Shown here: positions 57,671 to 64,000 of the stretch, piece by piece
Layout: each line of letters opens with the position of its first letter
Numbering within the stretch: the first letter of the stretch is position 1
NCBI RefSeq assembly: GCF_000740795.1
Contig: NZ_JGYG01000002.1
Location: forward strand, 372,001-436,000
Origin: Haematobacter massiliensis
Lineage (GTDB): Bacteria > Pseudomonadota > Alphaproteobacteria > Rhodobacterales > Rhodobacteraceae
Direction: 5' to 3'
DNA: 64,000 nucleotides
The notes under the pieces: model-generated
The model's input: the letters and a program-made list of their open reading frames with translations, nothing else
Databases searched by the model: none
What the model was told of the DNA's origin: nothing
Position numbers and translations under genes: made by a program

Positions 57671-57758
57671 CCAGTGTTCCCCCGCGAGGGGTAAACATGC
57701 GCTCCACCTCCCCGCCGAGAGGACCGGCGGACCAGCGTTCCCCCGCAAGGGGCAAACA
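57671..57758 (+). repeat. Two 27-nt hairpin repeats, 61-nt period
   Basis: Copies at 57671-57697 and 57732-57758 share the core GTTCCCCCGC-R-AGGGG-Y-AAACA and differ at three positions, all transitions. Each folds as CCCC/GGGG closed by a GNRA tetraloop (GCGA or GCAA), with GTT able to pair with AAC outside. The 61-nt start-to-start distance equals that of type I-E CRISPR arrays, and the sequence faintly recalls I-E repeats, but the repeat is too short and no cas gene is near. Confidence 0.8.
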
Positions 57759-58003
57759 GATATGCGAGCCCTCCGGGTGCCGGGCCCCATTGCGAGAGAG
57801 AGCTCCCAACGGGTCAGCGACTGCCGTCCATCGGCAAGTGCGCGCGGCTACGTGCAATCGTGAGCCGGGCCGAAGTCCGGCGGGACTCGTTGCCGGTCGT
57901 GACTAGATGGGAGGTGACTCATCCGCACGGCCCGATCCTGCGCCCGGCCGTGCGGGGGGACTCCCGCCAGCGGAAGTCATTTCTTGCTCCCAAGCGCGGG
58001 CTG

Positions 58004-58024
58004 CGCGGGGGGACGCCCCCCGCG
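58004..58024. repeat. Very GC-rich perfect hairpin
   Basis: A nine-base stem CGCGGGGGG/CCCCCCGCG with a three-base ACG loop, about 170 bases upstream of the HIT gene. There is no T-run. Confidence 0.7.
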
Positions 58025-58194
58025 ACCCCCGGTTTCAAGCGCGTGAGGACCGGCCTTCGGCCCGCTCCCAGCGGAGGGAGGATGCGGAGGGAGGATTCTG
58101 CGCGACTTCCATCACATCCATCGACCGGGCTGACTTACCCGAGCAGGCCATGATAGGCAGGCGGCGAGTCGCGACATCAGGGCAGGAGACGGCA

Positions 58195-58575
58195 GTGGGC
58201 TACGCTTACGACGACCAGAACATCTTCGCGAAAATCCTTCGCGGAGAGATCCCGAACAAGACGGTACTGGAGACCGAACACACGCTCGCCTTTGCGGATA
58301 TCCAGCCGCAGGCGCCGGTGCATGTGCTGGTGATCCCGAAAGGGCCCTATGTCAGCCTCGATCATTTCACCCAGGAAGCCTCCGACGCGGAGATCCTCGA
58401 TTTCAACCGTGCCATCGGCAAGGTCTGCGAGATGACGAAGGTCGAGACGAAGGACGGCGGCATGGGCTTCCGTGCGATCACCAATGCCGGGGAGCATGGC
58501 CATCAGGAAGTGCCGCATCTCCACGTCCATATTCTGGGCGGACGGCAACTGGGCCGGATGCTGCCGCGGGACTGA
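58195..58575 (+). CDS. HIT-family (HINT-like) nucleotide hydrolase
   Basis: Histidine-triad protein of 126 residues. The triad is in VPHLHVHILGGR (His108, His110, His112), preceded by NAGEHGHQE. The start is a GTG at 58195 (GYAYDDQNIFAKILRGEIPN) after GCAGGAGACGGCA; the longer open frame upstream has no family support. HINT proteins hydrolyse adenosine phosphoramidates, but the physiological substrate is uncertain. Confidence 0.92.
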   Translation: MGYAYDDQNIFAKILRGEIPNKTVLETEHTLAFADIQPQAPVHVLVIPKGPYVSLDHFTQEASDAEILDFNRAIGKVCEMTKVETKDGGMGFRAITNAGEHGHQEVPHLHVHILGGRQLGRMLPRD

Positions 58576-58719
58576 GACCGGCACCGGCTCGCCGGCTGCA
58601 TCCGACCGGCTGCATCCGACCGGTGGCGTGCGAGCGCCGGGGAGGCGTTGACCTTTGAGCAGGTTCCGGGTGGCGGGACAGCGCCCCGACAGGCGATGTT
58701 GCGGAAAAAGGAGGTTGCC

Positions 58720-59187
58720 ATGGTCCTGTTCTCCGCGCTTCCCGGCCCTGCGGTTGCCCGTCTGCGGACGGGCGGGCTGGATGCCTATGATATGCTGCCC
58801 GAGCTTCGCCGCGCGGAGGAGGCCGCGCTGCCCTGCCGCCATTGTCTGCGCCACATTCCGGTGGGGCGGGATTACCTTACGCTTGCGTGGCGGCCGTTCC
58901 CGGCGCTCCAGCCCTATGCGGAAACCGGGCCGATCTTCCTGTGCGCTGCATGTGAGCGGAGGCCGGATGGCGGGGAGCTGCCGGATATCCTGTCTTCGCC
59001 CGACTATATCCTGCGCGGTTACGGTGCGGATCATCGCATCGTCTACGGAACGGGGCAGGTTGTCGCGACAGGCGACCTGACCCAACGGGCTGACGAGCTT
59101 CTGTCAAACAAGACGGTGGCCTATCTGCACGTGCGCTCCGCGCGCAACAACTGCTACCAGCTTCGGATCGACCGGGAACCGTCCTAG
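58720..59187 (+). CDS. DUF1203 family protein
   Basis: Cytoplasmic protein of 155 residues starting at ATG 58720 after GGAGGTTGCC. The region PCRHCLRHIPVGRDYLTLAW with two Cys, then IFLCAACERRPDGGELP, marks DUF1203. The C-terminal half ends AYLHVRSARNNCYQLRIDRE. Four Cys in two CxxC-type pairs could bind a metal. Function is unknown. Confidence 0.88.
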   Translation: MVLFSALPGPAVARLRTGGLDAYDMLPELRRAEEAALPCRHCLRHIPVGRDYLTLAWRPFPALQPYAETGPIFLCAACERRPDGGELPDILSSPDYILRGYGADHRIVYGTGQVVATGDLTQRADELLSNKTVAYLHVRSARNNCYQLRIDREPS

Positions 59188-59414
59188 CGCAAGACAGTCT
59201 GCATTCCCCGATGCGCTGATACGCGCCGGGGCAGGGGGCAGGTGGCGTAGCCACGCGTGTGAGGCGCTTCATGACGATGCGCCGCTTGCCCGCAGGCGGC
59301 ATGCGCGGCTATCCTTGGACGCAACCTCGCGGCGCCCCCTTGCTGGGCGAAGGTGAGGCAGATAAGCAGCACCTGCTGAGCCGATCCAGTTTGAGCCACG
59401 AGCGGAGCCAAGGC

Positions 59415-59600
59415 ATGACCATCGAAGCCCCCGAAACGGAAATCGTCCATTCCCGCCGCATCGCCTGCGACGGTGGCGAAGGCGCGCTCGGCCATCCGCG
59501 GGTATGGCTGACGATCCCGGAGGAGCCGGGCTGGGTCGAATGCGGCTACTGCGACAAGCGCTTCGTGCTTGACCCGAACGCGGTGCCCGACGCGCACTGA
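59415..59600 (+). CDS. zf-CHCC zinc-finger protein (NDUFS6-like)
   Basis: Protein of 61 residues. [20 protein letters not shown] followed by [14 protein letters not shown] gives the Cys-His-Cys-Cys zinc site of PF10276, the family of the mitochondrial complex I subunit NDUFS6. Alphaproteobacterial members are thought to be complex I accessory subunits, although no nuo gene is in this window. Confidence 0.9.
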   Translation: MTIEAPETEIVHSRRIACDGGEGALGHPRVWLTIPEEPGWVECGYCDKRFVLDPNAVPDAH

Positions 59601-59691
59601 CCGTCCCGGAAGGCACGTTCCGGTTCCGCCGGCCCTCGCATCCCGCCGCCCTCCGGAGTAAAAGGACGGCCTGACGGCGATGGAGGCGGAT

Positions 59692-62529
59692 ATGGCGAAG
59701 GACGATACGACAGGCGGCGCGGCGACGGTGCCCTTCGGCAAGGGGCATCACCTGCACCTGATCGACGGTTCCGCCTTCATCTTTCGCGCCTATCATGCCC
59801 TACCGCCGCTGACCCGCAAGTCGGACGGCCTGCCGATCGGTGCGGTCGCGGGCTTCTGCAACATGCTGTTCAAATATGTGGACGGCAACAACAGCTCCGC
59901 CGATGCGGCCACGCATCTCGCGGTGATCTTCGACTATTCGTCCAAGACATTCCGCAACGACATCTACCCGCTCTACAAGGCGAACCGCCCGGAACTGCCG
60001 GAGGATCTGCGCCCTCAGTTCCCCCTCACCCGCGAAGCGGTCCGCGCCTTCAGCATCCCCTGTATCGAGATCGAGGAATACGAAGCCGACGACATCATCG
60101 CCACGCTGGCCTGCCGGGCGCGCGATGCGGGGGGCCGGGTTACGATCATCTCCTCCGACAAGGACCTGATGCAGCTCGTCGGCGACGGGGTGGAGATGCT
60201 GGATGCGATGAAGAACCGCCGCATCGGGCCGGAGGAGGTCGAGGAGAAATTCGGCGTCCCGCCTGCCAAGGTGGTGGATGTGCAGGCTCTGGCCGGCGAC
60301 TCGGTGGACAATATCCCCGGCGCGCCGGGGATCGGCATCAAGACCGCAGCGCTGCTCATTCAGGAATACGGCGACGTGGAGACGCTGCTGGAGCGGGCGG
60401 GTGAGATCAAGCAGCCGAAGCGGCGGGAGACGCTGCTGAACAATGCGGAGCAGATCCGCATCTCCCGCAGGCTGGTGGAACTGCATTGCGACATGCCGCT
60501 CGATTGCGATCTGGCAACGCTGGAAGTGCAGGAACCGGAGGCGGAGGTTCTGATGGACTTCCTCGCCCGGATGGAGCTTCGCACCCTGACGAAGCGCATC
60601 GCGGACCGGAAGGGCATCCTGCCGCCCGCCGTCTCCGACGTGCCGCCCGCGGACGAAGAACCGGCGGAGGCAGTGGAGGAGCCGCCCTTCACGCCTGCCG
60701 ATTACGTGTGGATCCGGGATATGGACACGCTGGAGGCCTGGATCGCGGAAATTCGCGATACGGGGCTCGTGGCCTTTGACACGGAGACCACCTCGCTTGA
60801 CGAGATGCGGGCCGAGCTGGTCGGCATCTCGCTGGCCACCGCGCCGGGTCGCGCGGCCTATATCCCGCTGTCCCACCGGGTGGGGGAGGGCGACCTGTTC
60901 GGCGGTTCCGATCTGGCGGAGGGGCAGCTTCCGCTGGACATGGTGGTCGATGCTCTCCGGCCCGTGCTGGAGGATGCCGCGATCCTCAAGATCGGTCAGA
61001 ACGTGAAATACGATCTGAAGATCCTGCGCCGCTACGGCATCGACGTGGCTCCGATCGACGACACGATGCTGATGTCCTATGCGATGAATTCCGGGCTGCA
61101 CAATCATGGGATGGATGTGCTGGCGGAAAGCTATCTTCAGCATCAGTGCATTCCGATCAAGTCGCTGATCGGTTCGGGCAAGAGCCAGATCACCTTTGAC
61201 CGCGTACCGGTCGCGGAGGCGGTGAAATATGCCGCGGAGGACGCGGATGTCACCTTCCGGCTCTGGCGGCGGTTCAAGCCGCAGTTGCACAGGGCGCGGG
61301 TGACCACGATCTATGAGACGCTGGAGCGCCCGCTCGTTCCGGTGCTCGCGGGCATGGAAATGGCGGGGATCCTCGTCAACCGCGACGCGCTCTCCCGCAT
61401 GTCGAACGCTTTTGCGCAGAAGATGGCCGGGCTGGAGGCAGAGATCCATGAGCTCGCGGGGGAGCCTTTCAACGTGGGCTCGCCGAAGCAGCTGGGGGAA
61501 ATCCTGTTCGAGCGCATGAGCCTGGCGGGCGGCTCCAAGGGCAAGAACGGCGCCTACGGAACGGGGGCGGACATTCTTGAGGATCTGGCTGCGGAAGGTC
61601 ATGACCTGCCCGCGCGGGTGCTGGACTGGCGCCAGCTTTCCAAGCTCAAGTCGACCTATACGGATGCGCTGCAGACCCATATCCACCCGGAGACGGGCCG
61701 CGTTCATACCAGCTACTCCATCGCCGGGGCGAACACCGGGCGTCTCGCCTCCACCGATCCGAACCTGCAGAACATCCCCGTGCGGACGGAGGAAGGACGG
61801 CGCATCCGCGAGGCCTTCGTGGCCCAGCCGGGCTGCAAGCTCGTCTCTCTTGACTACAGCCAGATCGAGCTTCGCATCCTTGCCCATGTGGCGGAAATCC
61901 CGGAGCTCCGCACCGCCTTTGACGAAGGGCTGGACATCCATGCGATGACCGCCTCCGAGATGTTCGGGGTACCGATCGAAGGTATGGATCCGATGATCCG
62001 TCGGCAGGCGAAGGCCATCAACTTCGGGGTGATCTACGGGATTTCCGGTTTCGGTCTCGCCCGGAACCTGCGCATCCCGCGCGATCAGGCACAGCGGTTC
62101 ATCGACACTTATTTCGAGCGGTTTCCCGGTATCCGGGGATATATGAACGGCACGATCGAATTCGCGAAGAAACACGGTTTCGTCCGCACGCTGTTCGGCC
62201 GCAAGATCCATACGCCGGAGATCAACGCCAAGGGGCCGACCGCAGGTTTCGCCCGCCGCGCGGCGATCAACGCCCCCATTCAGGGCACTGCCGCCGATGT
62301 GATCCGCCGGGCCATGATCCGCGTGCCGCAGACCATCGCGGATCTGCCCGCCAAGATGCTGCTCCAGGTGCACGACGAACTAGTGTTTGAGGTGGAGGAT
62401 CGCGCGGTGGAGGAACTCATCGGGCGTGTCCGCGCCGTCATGGAGGGTGCGGCTCTGCCTGCTGTCGAGCTTTCCGTGCCGCTGGTGGTGGATGCGGGCT
62501 GGGGTGACAACTGGGCGGAGGCGCATTGA
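59692..62529 (+). CDS. polA: DNA polymerase I
   Basis: Repair and Okazaki-fragment polymerase of 945 residues. The 5' nuclease domain covers about 1-300 (IDGSAFIFRAYHALPPLTRK, ADDIIATLACRARD, DSVDNIPGAPGIGIKTAA). The 3'-5' exonuclease is intact, with DTETTSL, NVKYDLKILRR and YAAEDADVTFRL. Polymerase motif A is SLDYSQIELRILAHVAE, motif B RRQAKAINFGVIYGISGFGL and motif C LLQVHDELVFE. The ATG at 59692 is chosen because GGAGGCGGAT precedes it; an ATG at 59680 is also open. Confidence 0.96.
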   Translation: MAKDDTTGGAATVPFGKGHHLHLIDGSAFIFRAYHALPPLTRKSDGLPIGAVAGFCNMLFKYVDGNNSSADAATHLAVIFDYSSKTFRNDIYPLYKANRPELPEDLRPQFPLTREAVRAFSIPCIEIEEYEADDIIATLACRARDAGGRVTIISSDKDLMQLVGDGVEMLDAMKNRRIGPEEVEEKFGVPPAKVVDVQALAGDSVDNIPGAPGIGIKTAALLIQEYGDVETLLERAGEIKQPKRRETLLNNAEQIRISRRLVELHCDMPLDCDLATLEVQEPEAEVLMDFLARMELRTLTKRIADRKGILPPAVSDVPPADEEPAEAVEEPPFTPADYVWIRDMDTLEAWIAEIRDTGLVAFDTETTSLDEMRAELVGISLATAPGRAAYIPLSHRVGEGDLFGGSDLAEGQLPLDMVVDALRPVLEDAAILKIGQNVKYDLKILRRYGIDVAPIDDTMLMSYAMNSGLHNHGMDVLAESYLQHQCIPIKSLIGSGKSQITFDRVPVAEAVKYAAEDADVTFRLWRRFKPQLHRARVTTIYETLERPLVPVLAGMEMAGILVNRDALSRMSNAFAQKMAGLEAEIHELAGEPFNVGSPKQLGEILFERMSLAGGSKGKNGAYGTGADILEDLAAEGHDLPARVLDWRQLSKLKSTYTDALQTHIHPETGRVHTSYSIAGANTGRLASTDPNLQNIPVRTEEGRRIREAFVAQPGCKLVSLDYSQIELRILAHVAEIPELRTAFDEGLDIHAMTASEMFGVPIEGMDPMIRRQAKAINFGVIYGISGFGLARNLRIPRDQAQRFIDTYFERFPGIRGYMNGTIEFAKKHGFVRTLFGRKIHTPEINAKGPTAGFARRAAINAPIQGTAADVIRRAMIRVPQTIADLPAKMLLQVHDELVFEVEDRAVEELIGRVRAVMEGAALPAVELSVPLVVDAGWGDNWAEAH

Positions 62530-62796
62530 GCGCAGATTCCGGAGGGCAGTCCTGCCTCACAAGCTCAGGGTCGCCTCCGGGTCATGAGGGTGCCGTCAGG
62601 GCACTCTCGCCCTCCGGCACGCTGGGAGAACGTGTAAAAGCCTTCAGCACTCTGGCAGCGCTCTGTCAGCACTGTGCGAGAGCGGAAATCATGCGTGATC
62701 CGCCGAAATCCGGCGGGATAACCACCGTCCAAGAGGCCGATTTCCCGGTTTCTTTTAATAGAAACGTGGCGCTTCGGGGCTTTTCAGCAGCCCCTG

Positions 62797-63453
62797 TCAG
62801 ACGCTCGTCGCCTCCGCTACGGCCCAGATATCCATCGCACCGCGGTAGATCATGTCGAGCGCGATATAGAGGATGATGAGCAGCCCCACATAGCCGATCC
62901 AGCGGTAGCGGTGCAGAAGCCGCGCCACCAGCGAGGCTGCAAACCCCATGAGCGCGACGGAAAACACCAGTCCGAGGGCCAGCAATCCCGGATGTTCCCG
63001 CGCGGCGCCCGCGACCGCCAGCACATTGTCGAGCGACATGGAGACGTCGGCGATGACGATCTGCCGCACAGCCTGGCCCAGCGTCTTGCGCGGGGCACGC
63101 TCGCCCACCTGTCCCTCGCCCGTCAGGTCTGCATCGCCGAGCGCTTCATGCGCGGCGATTTCTTGCTCCTCCGGCGTGCGGAGTTCGCGATACATCTTCC
63201 AGCAGACCCAGAGGAGCAGGATGCCGCCGACGAGGATCAGCCCCACCACATCGAGCAGTTGCGTCGTCACGGTCGCGAGGATCACCCGGAGCACCGTGGC
63301 CGCGATGATGCCGATGAAGATCGCCTTGCGCCGCTGATCCGCGGGAAGGCCGGCGGCGGCCAGTCCGATGACCACGGCATTGTCCCCGGCAAGCACCAGG
63401 TCGATGGCGATCACCTGAAACAGCACTGCAAGACCAGAGGAGAGAAAGTCCAT
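62797..63453 (-). CDS. TerC-family membrane protein
   Basis: Membrane protein of 218 residues with about seven helices. The paired TerC motifs with Asp-Asn are DLVLAGDNAVVIGLAAAGLP near residue 19 and ADVSMSLDNVLAVAGAA in the second half. Relatives export manganese or calcium or supply metal to secreted enzymes. The tellurite label is historical. The start MDFLSSGLAVLFQV at 63453 follows AAGGGGG. No yybP-ykoY manganese riboswitch was recognised in the 186-bp divergent region shared with metG. Confidence 0.9.
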   Translation of the reverse strand: MDFLSSGLAVLFQVIAIDLVLAGDNAVVIGLAAAGLPADQRRKAIFIGIIAATVLRVILATVTTQLLDVVGLILVGGILLLWVCWKMYRELRTPEEQEIAAHEALGDADLTGEGQVGERAPRKTLGQAVRQIVIADVSMSLDNVLAVAGAAREHPGLLALGLVFSVALMGFAASLVARLLHRYRWIGYVGLLIILYIALDMIYRGAMDIWAVAEATSV

Positions 63454-63639
63454 TGAACCCCCTTCATGCTGCAAGGCACACGATGGACCTGCGGCATTTC
63501 ATCCCATAGGCCGCGCCCCCTCGTTCGGCAATCCCTTCGCGCCTGACCGCTGGCGGAGGCCGGGAGCCTGCGCTAAAGGAGGCGCAGACCGGCAAGCAAA
63601 GTGGCAGGCAATCTGGCAGGCCCGACAGGAAAGACGCGC

Positions 63640-64000
63640 ATGGCCCGTATTCTCATCACCTCGGCAATCCCCTACATCAACGGGATCAAGCATCTGGGCA
63701 ACCTGGTGGGCTCGCAGCTGCCTGCCGATCTGTTCGCCCGCTACATGCGGGCGCGGGGCCACGAGGTCATGTTCATCTGCGCGACCGACGAGCATGGCAC
63801 CCCGGCCGAGCTGGCCGCGGCGAAGGCGGGCAAGCCGGTGGAGGAGTACTGCGCCGAGATGCATGAGGTGCAGAAAGGGCTTGCCGAGGGCTTCCGGCTG
63901 TCCTTCGATCACTTCGGACGGTCGTCCTCCGAGCGCAATCGCAAGCTCACCCAGCATTTCGCCGGCAAGCTCGCCGACAACGGCATGATTGCCGAGGTCG
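63640..64000 (+). CDS. metG: Methionyl-tRNA synthetase (partial)
   Basis: Class I aminoacyl-tRNA synthetase cut by the window edge; 120 N-terminal residues are visible. [20 protein letters not shown] contains the HIGH-type motif (HLGN), and [20 protein letters not shown] is the conserved methionine-site segment. It starts at ATG 63640 after GACAGGAAAGACGCGC and is divergent from the TerC-family gene. Confidence 0.95.
   Translation, partial: MARILITSAIPYINGIKHLGNLVGSQLPADLFARYMRARGHEVMFICATDEHGTPAELAAAKAGKPVEEYCAEMHEVQKGLAEGFRLSFDHFGRSSSERNRKLTQHFAGKLADNGMIAEV

Larger units (their letters stand above)
57568..58194. other. 627-bp gap with hairpin repeats
   Basis: Divergent intergenic region between the aminotransferase and HIT genes. 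It contains a pair of near-identical hairpins at 57671-57758 and a very stable GC hairpin at 58004-58024. Open frames across it give low-complexity Arg/Pro/Ser-rich translations and look spurious. The length and structure suggest a regulatory or non-coding RNA region. Confidence 0.6.

Noticed and set aside
57671-57758. Functional CRISPR array
   Set aside because: Only two repeat copies of 27 nt, shorter than I-E repeats, and no cas genes within the window. Kept only as an alternative reading of the hairpin repeat.
59800-62373. 857-codon minus-strand open frame opposite polA
   Set aside because: Antisense to polA; low-complexity composition and no domain.
62526-62876. Plus-strand open frame after polA
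   Set aside because: Runs antisense into the TerC-family gene, with no ribosome site or family; the gap appears to hold only small hairpins.
63454-63639. Manganese (yybP-ykoY) riboswitch upstream of the TerC-family gene
   Set aside because: I looked for the conserved riboswitch loops on the minus strand and did not find them.

Overview
The window is a GC-rich chromosomal segment from an alphaproteobacterium, most likely a member of the Rhodobacterales (Rhodobacteraceae/Paracoccaceae). The evidence is gene order and family content: mdh-sucC-sucD-DUF805-sucA-sucB-small protein-MAPEG-lpd on one strand, sdhC-D-A-lipoprotein-sdhB on the other, an Mcl2-type malyl-CoA thioesterase/CitE-like protein between them, and the alphaproteobacterial FYDLN-acid, DUF2948, DUF1737 and zf-CHCC proteins. 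Genus and species cannot be set from the sequence alone. Almost everything is ordinary core genome with tight operons and many ATGA/GTGA overlaps.

Layout. 1-9.3 kb (minus strand): the 5' part of rimO, then a peptide-type ABC importer operon (binding protein, two permeases, two ATPases) ending in an M19 dipeptidase, and an AbrB-family membrane protein upstream of it. 9.3-10.9 kb: a decayed IS5-family (IS427-like) element and featureless DNA beside tRNA-Ala(GGC). 11-13 kb: FYDLN-acid protein, a YgjP-type metalloprotease and a GntR/FCD regulator. 13.2-29.8 kb: the TCA-cycle block. Minus strand: mdh, sucCD, DUF805, sucAB, two small genes, lpd. Plus strand: TauE-like transporter, Mcl2-like lyase/thioesterase, DUF1737, sdhCDAB. 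30-32.8 kb: DUF2948, murA, a small basic protein, tRNA-Thr(GGT) and tRNA-Ile2(CAT). 33-41 kb: purMN, rnd, an outer-membrane beta-barrel, an aminotransferase, a universal stress protein, Ppx/GppA and rlmE. 41-45 kb: a GAF-Fis regulator with an aldehyde dehydrogenase and adhP, which looks like an ethanol/acetaldehyde oxidation cassette. 45-57.6 kb: UPF0114, a SYLF Tat lipoprotein, hemB, a membrane protein, mfd, an aldo/keto reductase, trpE, ppiD and an aminotransferase. 58-64 kb: HIT, DUF1203, zf-CHCC, polA, a TerC-family protein and the start of metG.

The most interesting signal is regulatory. The palindrome TGTGATCACA occurs as a pair about two helical turns apart upstream of sucC and again upstream of sdhC. 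A nine-of-ten match lies at the very start of the GntR/FCD regulator gene at the far end of the same cluster. This suggests a small dedicated TCA-cycle regulon with an autoregulated local regulator (inference). A second signal is a pair of 27-nt near-identical hairpin repeats with GNRA loops, spaced exactly 61 nt apart, in the 627-bp gap upstream of the HIT gene. No cas genes, phage or defence system were found in the window.
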